Positions 7,409 to 15,852 are shown, counted from the stretch's first letter. The stretch: 22,772 nucleotides of DNA from Christensenella sp. UBA7102 (GCA_002492415.1 DKYK01000038.1:1-22772); one strand, 5' to 3'. Numbers and translations are program-made. The notes: generated by a model from the sequence alone, not told the origin.

Positions 7409-8731
7409 TCAGCCCTCGTGCTCCTTGAACGCCTTTTGCTCTACGCTCTGGCCGGTGACGTGGAGCAGTACAGGCGTCAGCGGCGCGGGAATGCAGCCAT
7501 CCTTGACCGTGACGGCGCCGCCGAGCAGGTTTTCATACTCGCCATCGGGCAGGGGCAGCCTGGCCTTGCCGGTGACCATGTGGAAGTTGAAGGCGCCGAT
7601 GAGCAGCTCGTCGCCCAGTTCATAACGGCCTACAAGGATGCTGTCCTGCTCGGGATCGTCCAGGAAGAAGGCGCCGTCGCGCACAATGGGCAGCTTTTTG
7701 AGGCCGCGCAGCTGCCGCAGCAGCGCTGTGAGCCAGGGAACCTCCCTGCGGCCAATGGCGTCGTTGCCCATGACCATGGCGCGCTGCTCCTCCATGAACT
7801 CCTGCCCCGCGTAGATGAGCGCCGGGCCCTTGAGGAAGTAATAGAACGCCGTCCACATGCGCAGCTGCTCGTCGGTGTGCACCAGAGAGCACACGCGGGC
7901 CTGGTCATGATTCTCCAAAAAGCGCATCTTGATGTAGTTCAGGGGATACATGGCCTTCTGCCGGTTGAGGCCGTCCACATAGGCTTTGAGCGTGCCCTTG
8001 CCCTTTAAGTAGTCCTCATAGAAATAGTGCACGTCGTAGTCATAGGTGATGTCAAAGGCCTGGTACATCTCGCAGTCGGAGTGCAGATTCCAGCCGCGGT
8101 CACGCATCTTGGTCAGGAAGGGATAGTGGTGCGTCTCCGCCAGCCAGATGAAGTCGGGGTTGAGCGCGTCCATCTCGCGGCGCGCCCTCGTCCAGAAGGA
8201 GAGGGGCACCATGGGCGCCACGTCGCAGCGATAGCCGTCCACGCCAAGCTTCGCCCACATCAGCGCGGTTTCCACCATGTAGTCGCACAGGGCCTGATTG
8301 CGATAGTCCAGATCGTAGACATCATTCCAGAAGCGGTACACGGGCCGGCCGTTTTCGTCGTGATAGAAAAACTCGGGATGCTGCTCCACCAGCACGGAAT
8401 CCTGTGAGGTGTGGTTATAGACGATGTCCAGCATCACCTTCATGCCGCGGGCGTGGATGGCGTCCACCAGCCGGGCAAAGTCGTCTAAATCACCATAGTC
8501 GGGATTGACGGCGCGGAAGTCGCGCACCGAGTAAGGGGAGCCGCAAGGGCCCAGGCGCATCTTCTCTCCGCGCGGATGGATGGGCATGAGCCACACCACG
8601 TCCACGCCCAGCGCCTGGATGCGGTCCAGGTCGTCGATCACACCCTGAAAATTCCGCTTTTCCGTCAAGTTCTGCACGCTCAGCTCGTAGATGATCTGGT
8701 TGTTGAGGTTCGGATTGGTTTGAAGAGCCAT
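7409..8731 (-). CDS. GH13 alpha-amylase family glycosidase
   Basis: A 440-residue (beta/alpha)8-barrel glycoside hydrolase of family GH13, acting on alpha-glucosidic bonds. The four conserved regions are present: DIVYNH (D102-H107), GYRCD with the nucleophile D170 and R168, the acid/base Glu in WLAETH (E199), and the ENHD transition-state Asp (D276). There is no signal peptide, so it should act in the cytoplasm on imported maltodextrin-like or alpha-glucoside substrates. The C-terminal beta domain is short. An AGAAGG site precedes the start, and the gene begins 17 bases after the acetyltransferase stop, so it is the last gene of the sensor-kinase operon. Substrate specificity (amylase, oligo-1,6-glucosidase, transferase) cannot be decided from the motifs alone. 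Confidence 0.92.
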   Translation of the reverse strand: MALQTNPNLNNQIIYELSVQNLTEKRNFQGVIDDLDRIQALGVDVVWLMPIHPRGEKMRLGPCGSPYSVRDFRAVNPDYGDLDDFARLVDAIHARGMKVMLDIVYNHTSQDSVLVEQHPEFFYHDENGRPVYRFWNDVYDLDYRNQALCDYMVETALMWAKLGVDGYRCDVAPMVPLSFWTRARREMDALNPDFIWLAETHHYPFLTKMRDRGWNLHSDCEMYQAFDITYDYDVHYFYEDYLKGKGTLKAYVDGLNRQKAMYPLNYIKMRFLENHDQARVCSLVHTDEQLRMWTAFYYFLKGPALIYAGQEFMEEQRAMVMGNDAIGRREVPWLTALLRQLRGLKKLPIVRDGAFFLDDPEQDSILVGRYELGDELLIGAFNFHMVTGKARLPLPDGEYENLLGGAVTVKDGCIPAPLTPVLLHVTGQSVEQKAFKEHEG

Positions 8732-8748
8732 GAAAATACCTTCTTTCT

Positions 8749-9324
8749 CTATATTTCTTCAAAAAAGTGCTTGGGGTATCGATTCCAGTATCCGTCATAT
8801 GCCGGATGCGGCGCGCCGTCCAGGCTGCGCTGATACAGGCGGAAGGTGACGGGAATGTCCTTGGGCTGCCACTGTTCGACGTAGGAATAGCAATAGCAAA
8901 GGCCCAGGCGACGCATCACACGGCCGCTGGCCGGGTTGCACACATCGTGTGTGGCGGTCACATAGGGCATTCCGTCGCGCCGGGCGAAGTCCAACACGGC
9001 CTGCGCCGCCTCGGTGGCGTACCCGCGCCCCCAACAGTCGCGCCGCAGCGCATAGCCCAGATCATGCGGCGCGCCGTTTTCCAGCGTGACGTAGCCCACA
9101 GGCGCATCCGTCTCAAGCGGACACACCGCCCAGCGCCGGCACGTCTCCTCTCTCTGCCAGTCCTCCAGGAGCGCACGCGCCTGCGCCGCCGTGTCAATGG
9201 GATACCAAGGCAGGAAGGTGTTGACTTGCCTGTCGCCGTACAACTCCAGCACGGCCTGTACATCGCGCGGCGCAAAGGGGCGCAGACGCAATCGGGGCAT
9301 GACCAGCGACGGAACATCATTCAT
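8749..9324 (-). CDS. GNAT family N-acetyltransferase (RimJ/RimL type)
   Basis: A 191-residue acetyl-CoA dependent N-acetyltransferase. It shows the RimJ/RimL layout: LRLRPF near the N-terminus, the acetyl-CoA pyrophosphate loop RRDCWGRGYATEA, and NPASGRVMRRLGL in the following helix. The start at 9324 (MNDVPSL) is chosen because the frame upstream of it is the shadow of the binding-protein gene and because ATGAATGA couples the two genes with an 8-base overlap; GAAGGTGG lies upstream. The C-terminal QPKDIPVTFRLYQ stretch resembles uncharacterised acetyltransferases of Bacillota. Its acceptor is unknown. The link to the sugar-sensing genes is only positional. Confidence 0.88.
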   Translation of the reverse strand: MNDVPSLVMPRLRLRPFAPRDVQAVLELYGDRQVNTFLPWYPIDTAAQARALLEDWQREETCRRWAVCPLETDAPVGYVTLENGAPHDLGYALRRDCWGRGYATEAAQAVLDFARRDGMPYVTATHDVCNPASGRVMRRLGLCYCYSYVEQWQPKDIPVTFRLYQRSLDGAPHPAYDGYWNRYPKHFFEEI

Positions 9325-10261
9325 AGGGAAACACCACCTTCTCCACGTCGGGCGTGTACAGATTGTCGCGCGTGACCACCACGCTGGACAGCGTGCGGCG
9401 CTCGGGCGTCTGCTCACCGGCAAGGTAGGCCGCGGCGTATTCCACACCCAGGTATCCCATGCCGAAGGAATTGCGCACCACGCTGGCGGTAACGCGCTCC
9501 GTTTCGATACATTCCACCAGGTCGGGCACCACGTCCGTGCCCACGATGATCAAGTTTCGATTCAGATACTCCACCGCCTGCGCCGCGCCCACGGTGGATT
9601 CTGCCGAAAACGCCACCACAGCGTTCAGGCTTGGATTCAGATAGAGTTGCTGCAGCGTCTGCCGGTAGGCCCACTCGCGGTTATTCCCCGCGTAGATGCG
9701 CTTACTGACGCTGACCCGCTGCGAAAACAGCCCGCTGCGCAGCTGCGCCTCGCGCTGCTCCGCCCCATCGAACTCCGGCGTATCCGTCAGCAGCAGTGCG
9801 CTGCTGCCCTTCTCCACCCGACCGGACAACGCCAGCGCCATGTTCTCGCCCATTTTACTGTCGTCGTTGAGCACGGCAGAAACCGGAGTCAACTCTGTCA
9901 GCGCGTCACCCAGCGCCACCAGCGGCACGTTCTCCAGCGGCCGCAGCGCCTCCACCAACGCCTCTTCGCCGGAGGAAGCCACCACCAGCGCGTCTGCACC
10001 GTCCGCAACCGCCAGCGCGGGCAGGGTGTCCAGCGCAAGGTCGGACTCCTCGTCGGGCACATAACAGCGCAGCGACACGCCCAGACGCTGCGCTGCGGCA
10101 TCCGCGCCGTCCATGATGTTCTCCCAGTAATAGCCCGTGTCGGAAGAGACGATCAGCGCCACGTGCAATGCTCTTTCCTTGTGCGCACAGCCCGGGGCGA
10201 ACAGCAGCAGCAACGCGCACAACATCAACGCTGTCGCTTTGGCAATGTGATGGTGATGCAT
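9317..10261 (-). CDS. Periplasmic-binding-protein-like sugar sensor lipoprotein
   Basis: A 314-residue exported protein of the type I periplasmic binding fold (RbsB-like, Peripla_BP_4): ALHVALIVSSDTGYYWENIMDGADAAAQRLGV at the start of lobe 1 and the VGTDVVPDL region of lobe 2 are characteristic. The N-terminus MHHHHIAKATALMLCALLLLF followed by APGC looks like a lipoprotein signal, with a somewhat atypical lipobox (Ala at -3). It follows the sensor kinase directly with a 37-base overlap, and no permease or ATPase is nearby. It therefore probably delivers a ligand signal to the kinase rather than serving transport. GGAGG 7 bases upstream supports the start at 10261; an inner ATG at 10225 that touches the kinase stop has no such site. 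Confidence 0.85.
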   Translation of the reverse strand: MHHHHIAKATALMLCALLLLFAPGCAHKERALHVALIVSSDTGYYWENIMDGADAAAQRLGVSLRCYVPDEESDLALDTLPALAVADGADALVVASSGEEALVEALRPLENVPLVALGDALTELTPVSAVLNDDSKMGENMALALSGRVEKGSSALLLTDTPEFDGAEQREAQLRSGLFSQRVSVSKRIYAGNNREWAYRQTLQQLYLNPSLNAVVAFSAESTVGAAQAVEYLNRNLIIVGTDVVPDLVECIETERVTASVVRNSFGMGYLGVEYAAAYLAGEQTPERRTLSSVVVTRDNLYTPDVEKVVFPYE

Positions 10262-11943
10262 GTCCTCTCCTCCACCTCGCTTTCAATGGTCAGACCGTAC
10301 TGGGGGCCGTAGAGCAGCTTGATGCGCCGATTGGTATTGCGCAACCCGATGCCAAAGCCCGAGCGCTCCTCCAGCGCGTTGCCGTCGCTGCGCAGCATGC
10401 GCTGCAGCTGCTCCAGACGCTCGGGCGGAATGCCCAGCCCGTCGTCCTCAATGGTAAACACAATGTTATAGCCCTCCTGCCTCGCGCAAATGGTCAGCGT
10501 ACAGCCGGGCATGTCGCTCATACCATGCTTTATAGCGTTCTCCACCAGCGGCTGCAGCATCAGCTTGGGGCAGAGCAAATTCTTGATGCGCTCATCCACG
10601 TGCAGCGCATAGGAAAAGCTCTTGCGATAGCGCACCTGCTGGATGGTCAAATAGGAGCGCGCATAGTCCATCTCTTGCTCTATGGTCAGGAAATAATCAC
10701 CGTTGTTGATGGACAGGCGGAACAGCTTGGCCAGCGCCTGCACCATTTCAATGGCATCGGACGTCCTGCCCTGCTCCATCACGCGCACGATGGAGTCCAA
10801 CGTGTTGTACAAAAAGTGCGGATTGATCTGCTCTTGCAGCGCGCCCAGCTCCATGCGCCGCAGCTGCTCCTGCCGATCCACCGTCTCTCGCATCAGGCCG
10901 CGGATCTTGTGCAGCATCACGTTGTACGAGTGCGACAACGCCGCGTACTCGGCAAAGCCTTCTTCCGGCAGGCTCATGCGGTTGTCGTCCAGATTGCGCT
11001 CAATGCGCTGCATGCTGGCCTGGATCTCATTCAGCGGCTTGACCAGCTGGATGCTCAGCCACACCGCCACCATCAGCACCAGCAGCGCCACGACGCACAC
11101 CACACCCACCATGCGGGAGCGGAAAACGCGGGAGTTCTCCTCAATATCGCTGGCCAGCACCGTGCCCACCACGCGCCAATCCGTGCCCTCAATGTCCTGT
11201 GAAAGCACCATGCGGCGATCCTTTTCCCCCTCCTCCTGCATCATGATGCTCTCCTGCGAGATCAGTTCCAGCGCCAGCAGCTTTTGATCGGGGTGGTAAA
11301 TGATTTCATCCTCCTGCGTCAGGATGAAGGGATTGCCCGAAGAGCCCAGCGTTACCGATTGGCAGATCTCGTGCAGCGGAGTAAGCTTAAGGTCCGCCAT
11401 CAGCATGCCGACATACTGCTCGCCATCCATTGTATAGCGCACCCTGCGCGTGACGGAGATCACCCATGGGTAATTGTTTCCATACAGGCTCTGCACGTGC
11501 GGCCGGGAGAACACCACCCTGTCCATCTCCGCCGCGCGCGCATCTTCAAACCAGTCCATACCGGTCAGGCTGTAATCGGGCTTCAGCCCCTCTGCGGGAT
11601 AGCCCGCCACGGGTCTTCCGTATTCGTCCAGCAACAGCAGCGCGGAAACGTCCTCCGCGCCGCCCATCGTCGAATACGCGCGCGCTGCCAGGCCGTCGGC
11701 GGTCAGGTTCTCCTCTTTCTCCAGATAAGCCGCCGTCTCCTGCAACACGCTCGACATGCGTCGGCACACGTCTCCGATGCGCTCGGACACCAGCTGCATG
11801 TCCTGCAGCATGCTGCTCATACCCATTTGATTGAACAGCGTAGTGGCCTGCGCTGAGTAGACGCTTGCAATTACCAGCATGGCGGCCAGCGCCACGCCCA
11901 CCATGGTCAGCGTCAGCACCCACCGGATGGACAGACGCTTCAT
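10225..11943 (-). CDS. YesM/LytS-type sensor histidine kinase
   Basis: A 572-residue membrane sensor kinase. TM1 lies at about residues 8-30, an extracytoplasmic Cache-like sensor domain at about 31-275, TM2 at about 279-300, then a HAMP-like linker (VKPLNEIQASMQRIE). The His_kinase domain has the phosphoacceptor H376 in EQINPHFLYNTLDSI, and the ATPase domain has the N-box LQPLVENAIKHG, DDGLGI and GFGIGLRNT. This layout is typical of kinases paired with AraC-type regulators in Bacillota that sense carbohydrates. The start is 3 bases after the regulator stop, with GGGGAGGAG upstream. The gene overlaps the binding-protein gene, so kinase, regulator and sensor lipoprotein are surely made together. 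Confidence 0.95.
   Translation of the reverse strand: MKRLSIRWVLTLTMVGVALAAMLVIASVYSAQATTLFNQMGMSSMLQDMQLVSERIGDVCRRMSSVLQETAAYLEKEENLTADGLAARAYSTMGGAEDVSALLLLDEYGRPVAGYPAEGLKPDYSLTGMDWFEDARAAEMDRVVFSRPHVQSLYGNNYPWVISVTRRVRYTMDGEQYVGMLMADLKLTPLHEICQSVTLGSSGNPFILTQEDEIIYHPDQKLLALELISQESIMMQEEGEKDRRMVLSQDIEGTDWRVVGTVLASDIEENSRVFRSRMVGVVCVVALLVLMVAVWLSIQLVKPLNEIQASMQRIERNLDDNRMSLPEEGFAEYAALSHSYNVMLHKIRGLMRETVDRQEQLRRMELGALQEQINPHFLYNTLDSIVRVMEQGRTSDAIEMVQALAKLFRLSINNGDYFLTIEQEMDYARSYLTIQQVRYRKSFSYALHVDERIKNLLCPKLMLQPLVENAIKHGMSDMPGCTLTICARQEGYNIVFTIEDDGLGIPPERLEQLQRMLRSDGNALEERSGFGIGLRNTNRRIKLLYGPQYGLTIESEVEERTCITITLPKRQR
10269..10273 (-). promoter_or_regulatory. Ribosome binding site deciding the binding-protein start
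   Basis: Minus-strand GGAGG lies 7 bases before the ATG at 10261 and inside the kinase coding sequence. It favours this start, with a 37-base overlap, over the ATG at 10225. Confidence 0.7.
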
Positions 11944-11946
11944 TTG

Positions 11947-13536
11947 CTACTCTCCTCCCCGCATGCGATATTCTTTGGGCGACAGGCCGCAGCGCTGCCG
12001 GAAACAGTAGCTGAAATAACTCGCATCTCCAAAGCCCGTTTCCTCTGCGATCTGATAGATCTTGCGGCTGCTGTGCGCCAGCAGATCTTTTGCCGCCCCA
12101 ATGCGCAGATCCAGCAGGAACTGCAGAAAGCTGGTGCCCATCTCGCGCTTGAACAGCAGTGAAAACTGCGTCTGGCTCACGCCAAAGGCCGCGCATACCG
12201 ACTCCAGCGACAGCTCCTTATCGGCATAATTCTGCTGTGTATAGTCCACTGCGCGGGCGATCATTTCCGCGCCGGTGGTGTTGACATCGCGGCGCACCGC
12301 GTCCGCCACAAACAGAAGCAGCGCGCCCAGCTGCTCGACGCCCGATGCCGCGCCCGCCGGCTGCAGCGCCTGCTCCAGGTGCAGCGTAGTCAGCGCAGGC
12401 TCCACGTCCACGCCCGCGCGCCCCGCCGCCGAAAGCGTATCGGAGACCAGGCGCATCATCAGCAGCTGGCGGGCGCTCAGGTCCATGCCCGCGATGTGCT
12501 GCGTCAGCTCCGCGCCAAAGGCGTCCACTTCCTGCCTGCTGCCCGAGCGGCACAGCGATTGTACGCGGCTGCTCCACTCAAACAGTTCCATGTCCTTCAG
12601 GCGGCGCTCCTTCGTCACCGAGGGCGTATAGACGCGCCCCTGTCCTGCGATGAAGCGCTTTTCCAGTGCGGCCGCCGCCTGCTGGTAGCCCTCGCCCAAT
12701 CCACCATAGCCGCCCACTTCGTCAGACAGCCCCACAGTCGCTGTCAGGTGCAGATAATGTCCCAGCGACTCAATGGCGTCGTCGCAACTGCGAATGGCCT
12801 CTTCCTGCCCATCGGGCAGCAGAAGCAGAAACTGGCTGCGGTACTCCAGGCATTCGCCCCGATGCCGCTTGAATACCTCTGAGAGCACCTCCTGCACCGC
12901 CGCGCCCAACAGCATGGGCTGGCTGTCAAAGTCGCGGCGCAGCACTTCGAGATTATCCTCCGTGCGCTCCAAAGACAGCACCGCAAGATAGGCGGGAAAC
13001 GCAATGCGGGAATCCTCTGGTGGCGGATAAGCGCACAGCGCATGTGCATCGCCGTAGGCGCTGCCTGAGAGATACTCCAGGATCACGCCGCGGCGCAACT
13101 GCTGCGCGTTGCGCTTCACCTTGTCCTGCAGAAGCTCCAGATCGCCGCGCTGGCGGGCCTGCTCGTCCAGCTGTTCCTTTGCGCGGCACAGCACCTTCAT
13201 AATGCCCTGCGCCGAAAGCGGCTTGAGCAGATAATCCATCACCTGCCGCTGCAGCGCCTGCTTGACGTAAATAAAATTGTCGTATCCGGACAGCACGATG
13301 TACTTCATTGTAGGATACATCTCCTGCAGCCGGGAGATCATCTCCATGCCGTCCATATAGGGCATGTGCACGTCGGTAAACACCACGTCCGGCTGAAACT
13401 GCGCCGCCTTATCCAGCGCGTCTATGGCGCCCGTCGCCTGCGCGCACAGCGTGAACCCGCAACTCTCAAAGTCCACCGTGGCCACGATTCCCTCGCGTAC
13501 TTCATCCTCGTCGTCCACAAGCATCAGCTTATACAT
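11947..13536 (-). CDS. AraC-family response regulator (YesN type)
   Basis: A 529-residue cytoplasmic transcription regulator. The N-terminal receiver domain has D8/D9, phosphoacceptor D55 in VFTDVHMP and K105 in DYLLKP. A long middle region (about 130-420) is of the kind seen in YesN-type regulators. The C-terminal double helix-turn-helix AraC domain includes LSLESVCAAFGVSQTQFSLLFKREMG, DLRIGAAKDLLAHSSRKIYQIAEETGFGDASYFSYCFRQRCGLSPKEYR (given here by its key stretches). GGGGGAGG precedes the start. It should be phosphorylated by the adjacent kinase and act on carbohydrate genes, perhaps including its own operon. Length is within the family range. Confidence 0.95.
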   Translation of the reverse strand: MYKLMLVDDEDEVREGIVATVDFESCGFTLCAQATGAIDALDKAAQFQPDVVFTDVHMPYMDGMEMISRLQEMYPTMKYIVLSGYDNFIYVKQALQRQVMDYLLKPLSAQGIMKVLCRAKEQLDEQARQRGDLELLQDKVKRNAQQLRRGVILEYLSGSAYGDAHALCAYPPPEDSRIAFPAYLAVLSLERTEDNLEVLRRDFDSQPMLLGAAVQEVLSEVFKRHRGECLEYRSQFLLLLPDGQEEAIRSCDDAIESLGHYLHLTATVGLSDEVGGYGGLGEGYQQAAAALEKRFIAGQGRVYTPSVTKERRLKDMELFEWSSRVQSLCRSGSRQEVDAFGAELTQHIAGMDLSARQLLMMRLVSDTLSAAGRAGVDVEPALTTLHLEQALQPAGAASGVEQLGALLLFVADAVRRDVNTTGAEMIARAVDYTQQNYADKELSLESVCAAFGVSQTQFSLLFKREMGTSFLQFLLDLRIGAAKDLLAHSSRKIYQIAEETGFGDASYFSYCFRQRCGLSPKEYRMRGGE

Positions 13537-13603
13537 GGCTTCCGCCTCCCCCAGAAATTCTCGGGTTTCGCCAGGGGGAACCCTTCCCCGCCACAGGCGG
13601 CCC

Positions 13604-14263
13604 TTATTCCCCGTCCTTGTATGGCCGCGCCTCCAAATTTCCCCGACCGCCCATCTTTCGGGATATGGCGTTCATCACCAATCGCTGAAAGAACTTTCCC
13701 GGCCCGCGAAAAACCTTCAGCGCAGTCTCCGGCATATACTCCGGCGCCGCAAAAAGCGTCACCTCGTCCTTATCAAACCGACCCAACTGCGCAAAGCGCT
13801 TGCCCATCGTCTCAAACATCCGCAGTTCCTCTTGCTGTTTGTCCGAAAGCAGCCGCAGAAAGAACATATTGCCCTTGATGAGCGTGCCGCCGTATATACA
13901 GCCCAGGCGCGCGGGCAGCGTTTCCAGGTATTCCTCGCAGCAGCGCAGCTGGCTCGCCTCCGGGAAACCACCCTGCACCAGGAAAGCCAGCTTAGCGCCC
14001 GGTGTGCGCTTGGGCGTCAGCGTTCCCAGAAACTCCAGCAGCAAGCCGGGCAGATTTTCCACATAGAGCGGCAGCGCGATGAGCAGATTGTCGCTCGCGT
14101 CAAACGCCGCGCGCGCCGCCTCCCACTGGTTGCGGTCGGACAGATAAAAGGTTTGCGTCTGGTTGCCCTCGGCCTCATAGCCGCGGCAGAAGTTCTCCAG
14201 AATCAGCGCGGTATTGCTCTTGGATCGGGCCCGCGCCGCACCGCTGATGACGGTCAGCTTCAT
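13604..14263 (-). CDS. Flavodoxin-fold NAD(P)H-dependent oxidoreductase
   Basis: A 219-residue protein with a flavodoxin-like FMN-binding fold: MKLTVISGAARARSKSNT is the phosphate-binding loop region, and LLIALPLYVENLPGLLLEFLG the next conserved segment of NADPH-dependent FMN reductases. It lacks the Cys cluster of the upstream partner. The start at 14263 has AGGAGGT 6 bases upstream and overlaps the previous stop by ATGA, so translation is coupled. A longer frame upstream is only the shadow of the partner gene. The physiological substrate is unknown. It is followed by a 67-base gap with small hairpins (CCGCC/GGCGG) but no clear terminator before the response regulator. Confidence 0.8.
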   Translation of the reverse strand: MKLTVISGAARARSKSNTALILENFCRGYEAEGNQTQTFYLSDRNQWEAARAAFDASDNLLIALPLYVENLPGLLLEFLGTLTPKRTPGAKLAFLVQGGFPEASQLRCCEEYLETLPARLGCIYGGTLIKGNMFFLRLLSDKQQEELRMFETMGKRFAQLGRFDKDEVTLFAAPEYMPETALKVFRGPGKFFQRLVMNAISRKMGGRGNLEARPYKDGE

Positions 14264-14757
14264 ACCGGCACCTCCTGCACGCGCGACGCAGAAAAAGCAC
14301 CCAGGCAGACTCCCCCGGCGTTGACCATCACGCGTTCCATCCATCGGTTCATGTAAGTCTCATCCGCTTCGCCTGTATAGACCAAACCCCAGCGCAGCTG
14401 CTTTTTATAGCGCATCACATGGCGCATTTGCCCATCCTTCACGGTGAGCAGCATGGTCACCAGCGGCAGCATGCGGTCAATCACGTTCTTCATGCGATAC
14501 TCTGCAAAGCCCAGCGCCGTGCCGCACACGAATACCGTCGCGTCATATTGCAGATACGCCTTGAGGATCTCCTCATAGCCGTCGCGAATGGAGCAGATTC
14601 CGGGCGTGACCAGCCAGCAGGCGTTGCAGCCCGAACAGGGCCGGATCTCCCGCGCCATGATGACGCGGCATTCCTCCGCCTTGGCGCGCAGCGTCCCGAT
14701 CACCTGCCGCGCCTCTGGGTCTTCCTCGGGCAGGGTACTGACAATCAACAGTCTCAT
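14260..14757 (-). CDS. Flavodoxin family protein with Cys motif (NADPH-dependent FMN reductase-like)
   Basis: A 165-residue flavodoxin-fold protein (MRLLIVSTLPEEDPEARQVIGTL...). PCSGCNACW followed by TPGICSIRDGYEEI is the Cys-rich loop seen in iron-sulfur flavoproteins and in related FMN reductases of Clostridia; whether it holds a cluster here is not known. The start at 14757 overlaps the YfcE-type gene stop by ATGA, and its own stop overlaps the next flavoprotein gene by ATGA. The tandem pair probably works together, for example as two subunits or sequential electron carriers (inference). Confidence 0.8.
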   Translation of the reverse strand: MRLLIVSTLPEEDPEARQVIGTLRAKAEECRVIMAREIRPCSGCNACWLVTPGICSIRDGYEEILKAYLQYDATVFVCGTALGFAEYRMKNVIDRMLPLVTMLLTVKDGQMRHVMRYKKQLRWGLVYTGEADETYMNRWMERVMVNAGGVCLGAFSASRVQEVPV

Positions 14758-15299
14758 AGACACAACTTGCGAATCAACTCGCCCTCCACGGTCTTGATGG
14801 CAAACAGCCCGTCCTCGTAGGTCATGTAGCTGTGGGCATTGCCCTCCTTGGGCATAGAGAGGGAGCCGGGATTGAGGTACCAGTTGTCTTCCCCAAAGTG
14901 TGTAAACGCCTGCACGTGGGTGTGCCCATGGATGAGCAGATCTCCTGCGCACAGCGGAGGCGGGTTGTCCATGTTGTACAGGTGCCCGTGGGTGACAAAC
15001 GCCATCCTTCCGCCCAGAAACAGCGCCATGCAGTCCGCCATCACCGGGAAGTCCAGCACCATCTGGTCCACCTCAGCCTCGCAGTTGCCGCGCACGCACA
15101 GCAGCCGCCGCTTCATGCCGTTGAGTATGCCGATGACCTCCTTGGGCGCATAATCGCGCGGCAGATCGTTGCGCGGCCCATGGTAGAGCAGATCGCCCAG
15201 CAGCACAATGCGCTCCGGTTTCTCCCGCTCGTCGATTCCGGGCAGCATGCGCGCATAATGGGCCGAGCCATGCAGATCCGATGCAAACACCAGCTTCAT
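14754..15299 (-). CDS. yfcE: YfcE family metallophosphodiesterase
   Basis: A 181-residue calcineurin-like phosphoesterase of the YfcE/MJ0936 type, a metal-dependent phosphodiesterase with no signal peptide. The metal motifs are complete: D8-x-H10, GDLLYHGPRN (D36), GNCE (N72; usually GNCD), THGH (H104/H106) and HGHTH (H126/H128). The start at 15299 is set by AGGAGG 7 bases upstream. It is the first gene of a run of eight minus-strand genes and has a recognisable promoter at 15339-15367. In vivo substrate unknown for the family. Confidence 0.92.
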   Translation of the reverse strand: MKLVFASDLHGSAHYARMLPGIDEREKPERIVLLGDLLYHGPRNDLPRDYAPKEVIGILNGMKRRLLCVRGNCEAEVDQMVLDFPVMADCMALFLGGRMAFVTHGHLYNMDNPPPLCAGDLLIHGHTHVQAFTHFGEDNWYLNPGSLSMPKEGNAHSYMTYEDGLFAIKTVEGELIRKLCL

Positions 15300-15338
15300 A
15301 TTGAATCCTCCTGCAAACAGATTCTCACTCATATAAAT

Positions 15339-15367
15339 ATCATACCAAAAAAACAAGACAGACGCAA
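15339..15367 (-). promoter_or_regulatory. Promoter of the yfcE operon
   Basis: Minus-strand TTGCGT (15362-15367), 17-base spacer, TATGAT (15339-15344), about 40 bases before the yfcE start. Confidence 0.6.
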
Positions 15368-15401
15368 CGCCAATCGCAGGCGCGCCGATCCGTTCCGGTT
15401 C

Positions 15402-15430
15402 TTGCGCAATGGAATCAGCTGTGCTATCCT
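15402..15430 (+). promoter_or_regulatory. Promoter of the DUF6483-SGNH gene pair
   Basis: TTGCGC (15402-15407), 17-base spacer, TATCCT (15425-15430). The -35 lies within the 8-bp palindrome TTGCGCAA. It is divergent from the yfcE promoter, with 34 bases between the two -35 elements. Confidence 0.5.
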
Positions 15431-15486
15431 AGGTATGGAAGCGGAAGATTTCTATGGAACGGGCTGTCAAAAATGGAGGGCGCGGC

Positions 15487-15852
15487 ATGTTTGAGCAGGA
15501 CTACATCATGCGACAAATCGAGATGCTGACGCAGGCTTTGGCACGGGCGGTCTTCAAAAAAGGGGGCGTGCAGTATGCGTTTCCCGAAGAGAGGGCGCGC
15601 TGGACGGACGCGGATGGCTGGTACCGCGGCGTCCTGGAGCTGCTGACGGCGGGCGATGTGTGCGGCGCGGAAAACGCGCTTTTTGACGGCATGGAGCCCT
15701 CTGACCCGCGCACACTGCTTGCCGTGCTGGACTTTTACAATCGGCTTAACCGCATGACCGACACCCAGCTGGAACGGGCAAATTTCTCCCGCAATGAGGC
15801 GCTGCAGGGACTGCGCGACGCGACGGCGCGCTGCGGACTTCAAATTGAATGA
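15487..15852 (+). CDS. DUF6483 family protein
   Basis: A 121-residue, probably helical cytoplasmic protein. The N-terminal FEQDYIMRQIEMLTQALARAVF matches the conserved opening of the DUF6483 family of Clostridia in its spacing of FEQDY-I-R and the following amphipathic helix. No catalytic motif is visible and no function is known. The start at 15487 has GGAGGG about 6 bases upstream, and the family N-terminus begins at this Met; an in-frame ATG at 15454 would add 11 poor residues. The gene is followed after 24 bases by the SGNH hydrolase gene, so the two form a small operon. Confidence 0.78.
   Translation: MFEQDYIMRQIEMLTQALARAVFKKGGVQYAFPEERARWTDADGWYRGVLELLTAGDVCGAENALFDGMEPSDPRTLLAVLDFYNRLNRMTDTQLERANFSRNEALQGLRDATARCGLQIE

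Noticed and set aside
10247..10261. MHHHH start of the binding protein as an engineered His tag
   Set aside because: Only four His, coded within the overlapping kinase gene, in a natural operon with a natural ribosome site. It is a chance native N-terminus.
10168..11202. A 344-codon plus-strand frame opposite the sensor kinase
   Set aside because: Leu/His/Gln-rich translation typical of the antisense of a GC-rich gene. The kinase on the other strand is complete.
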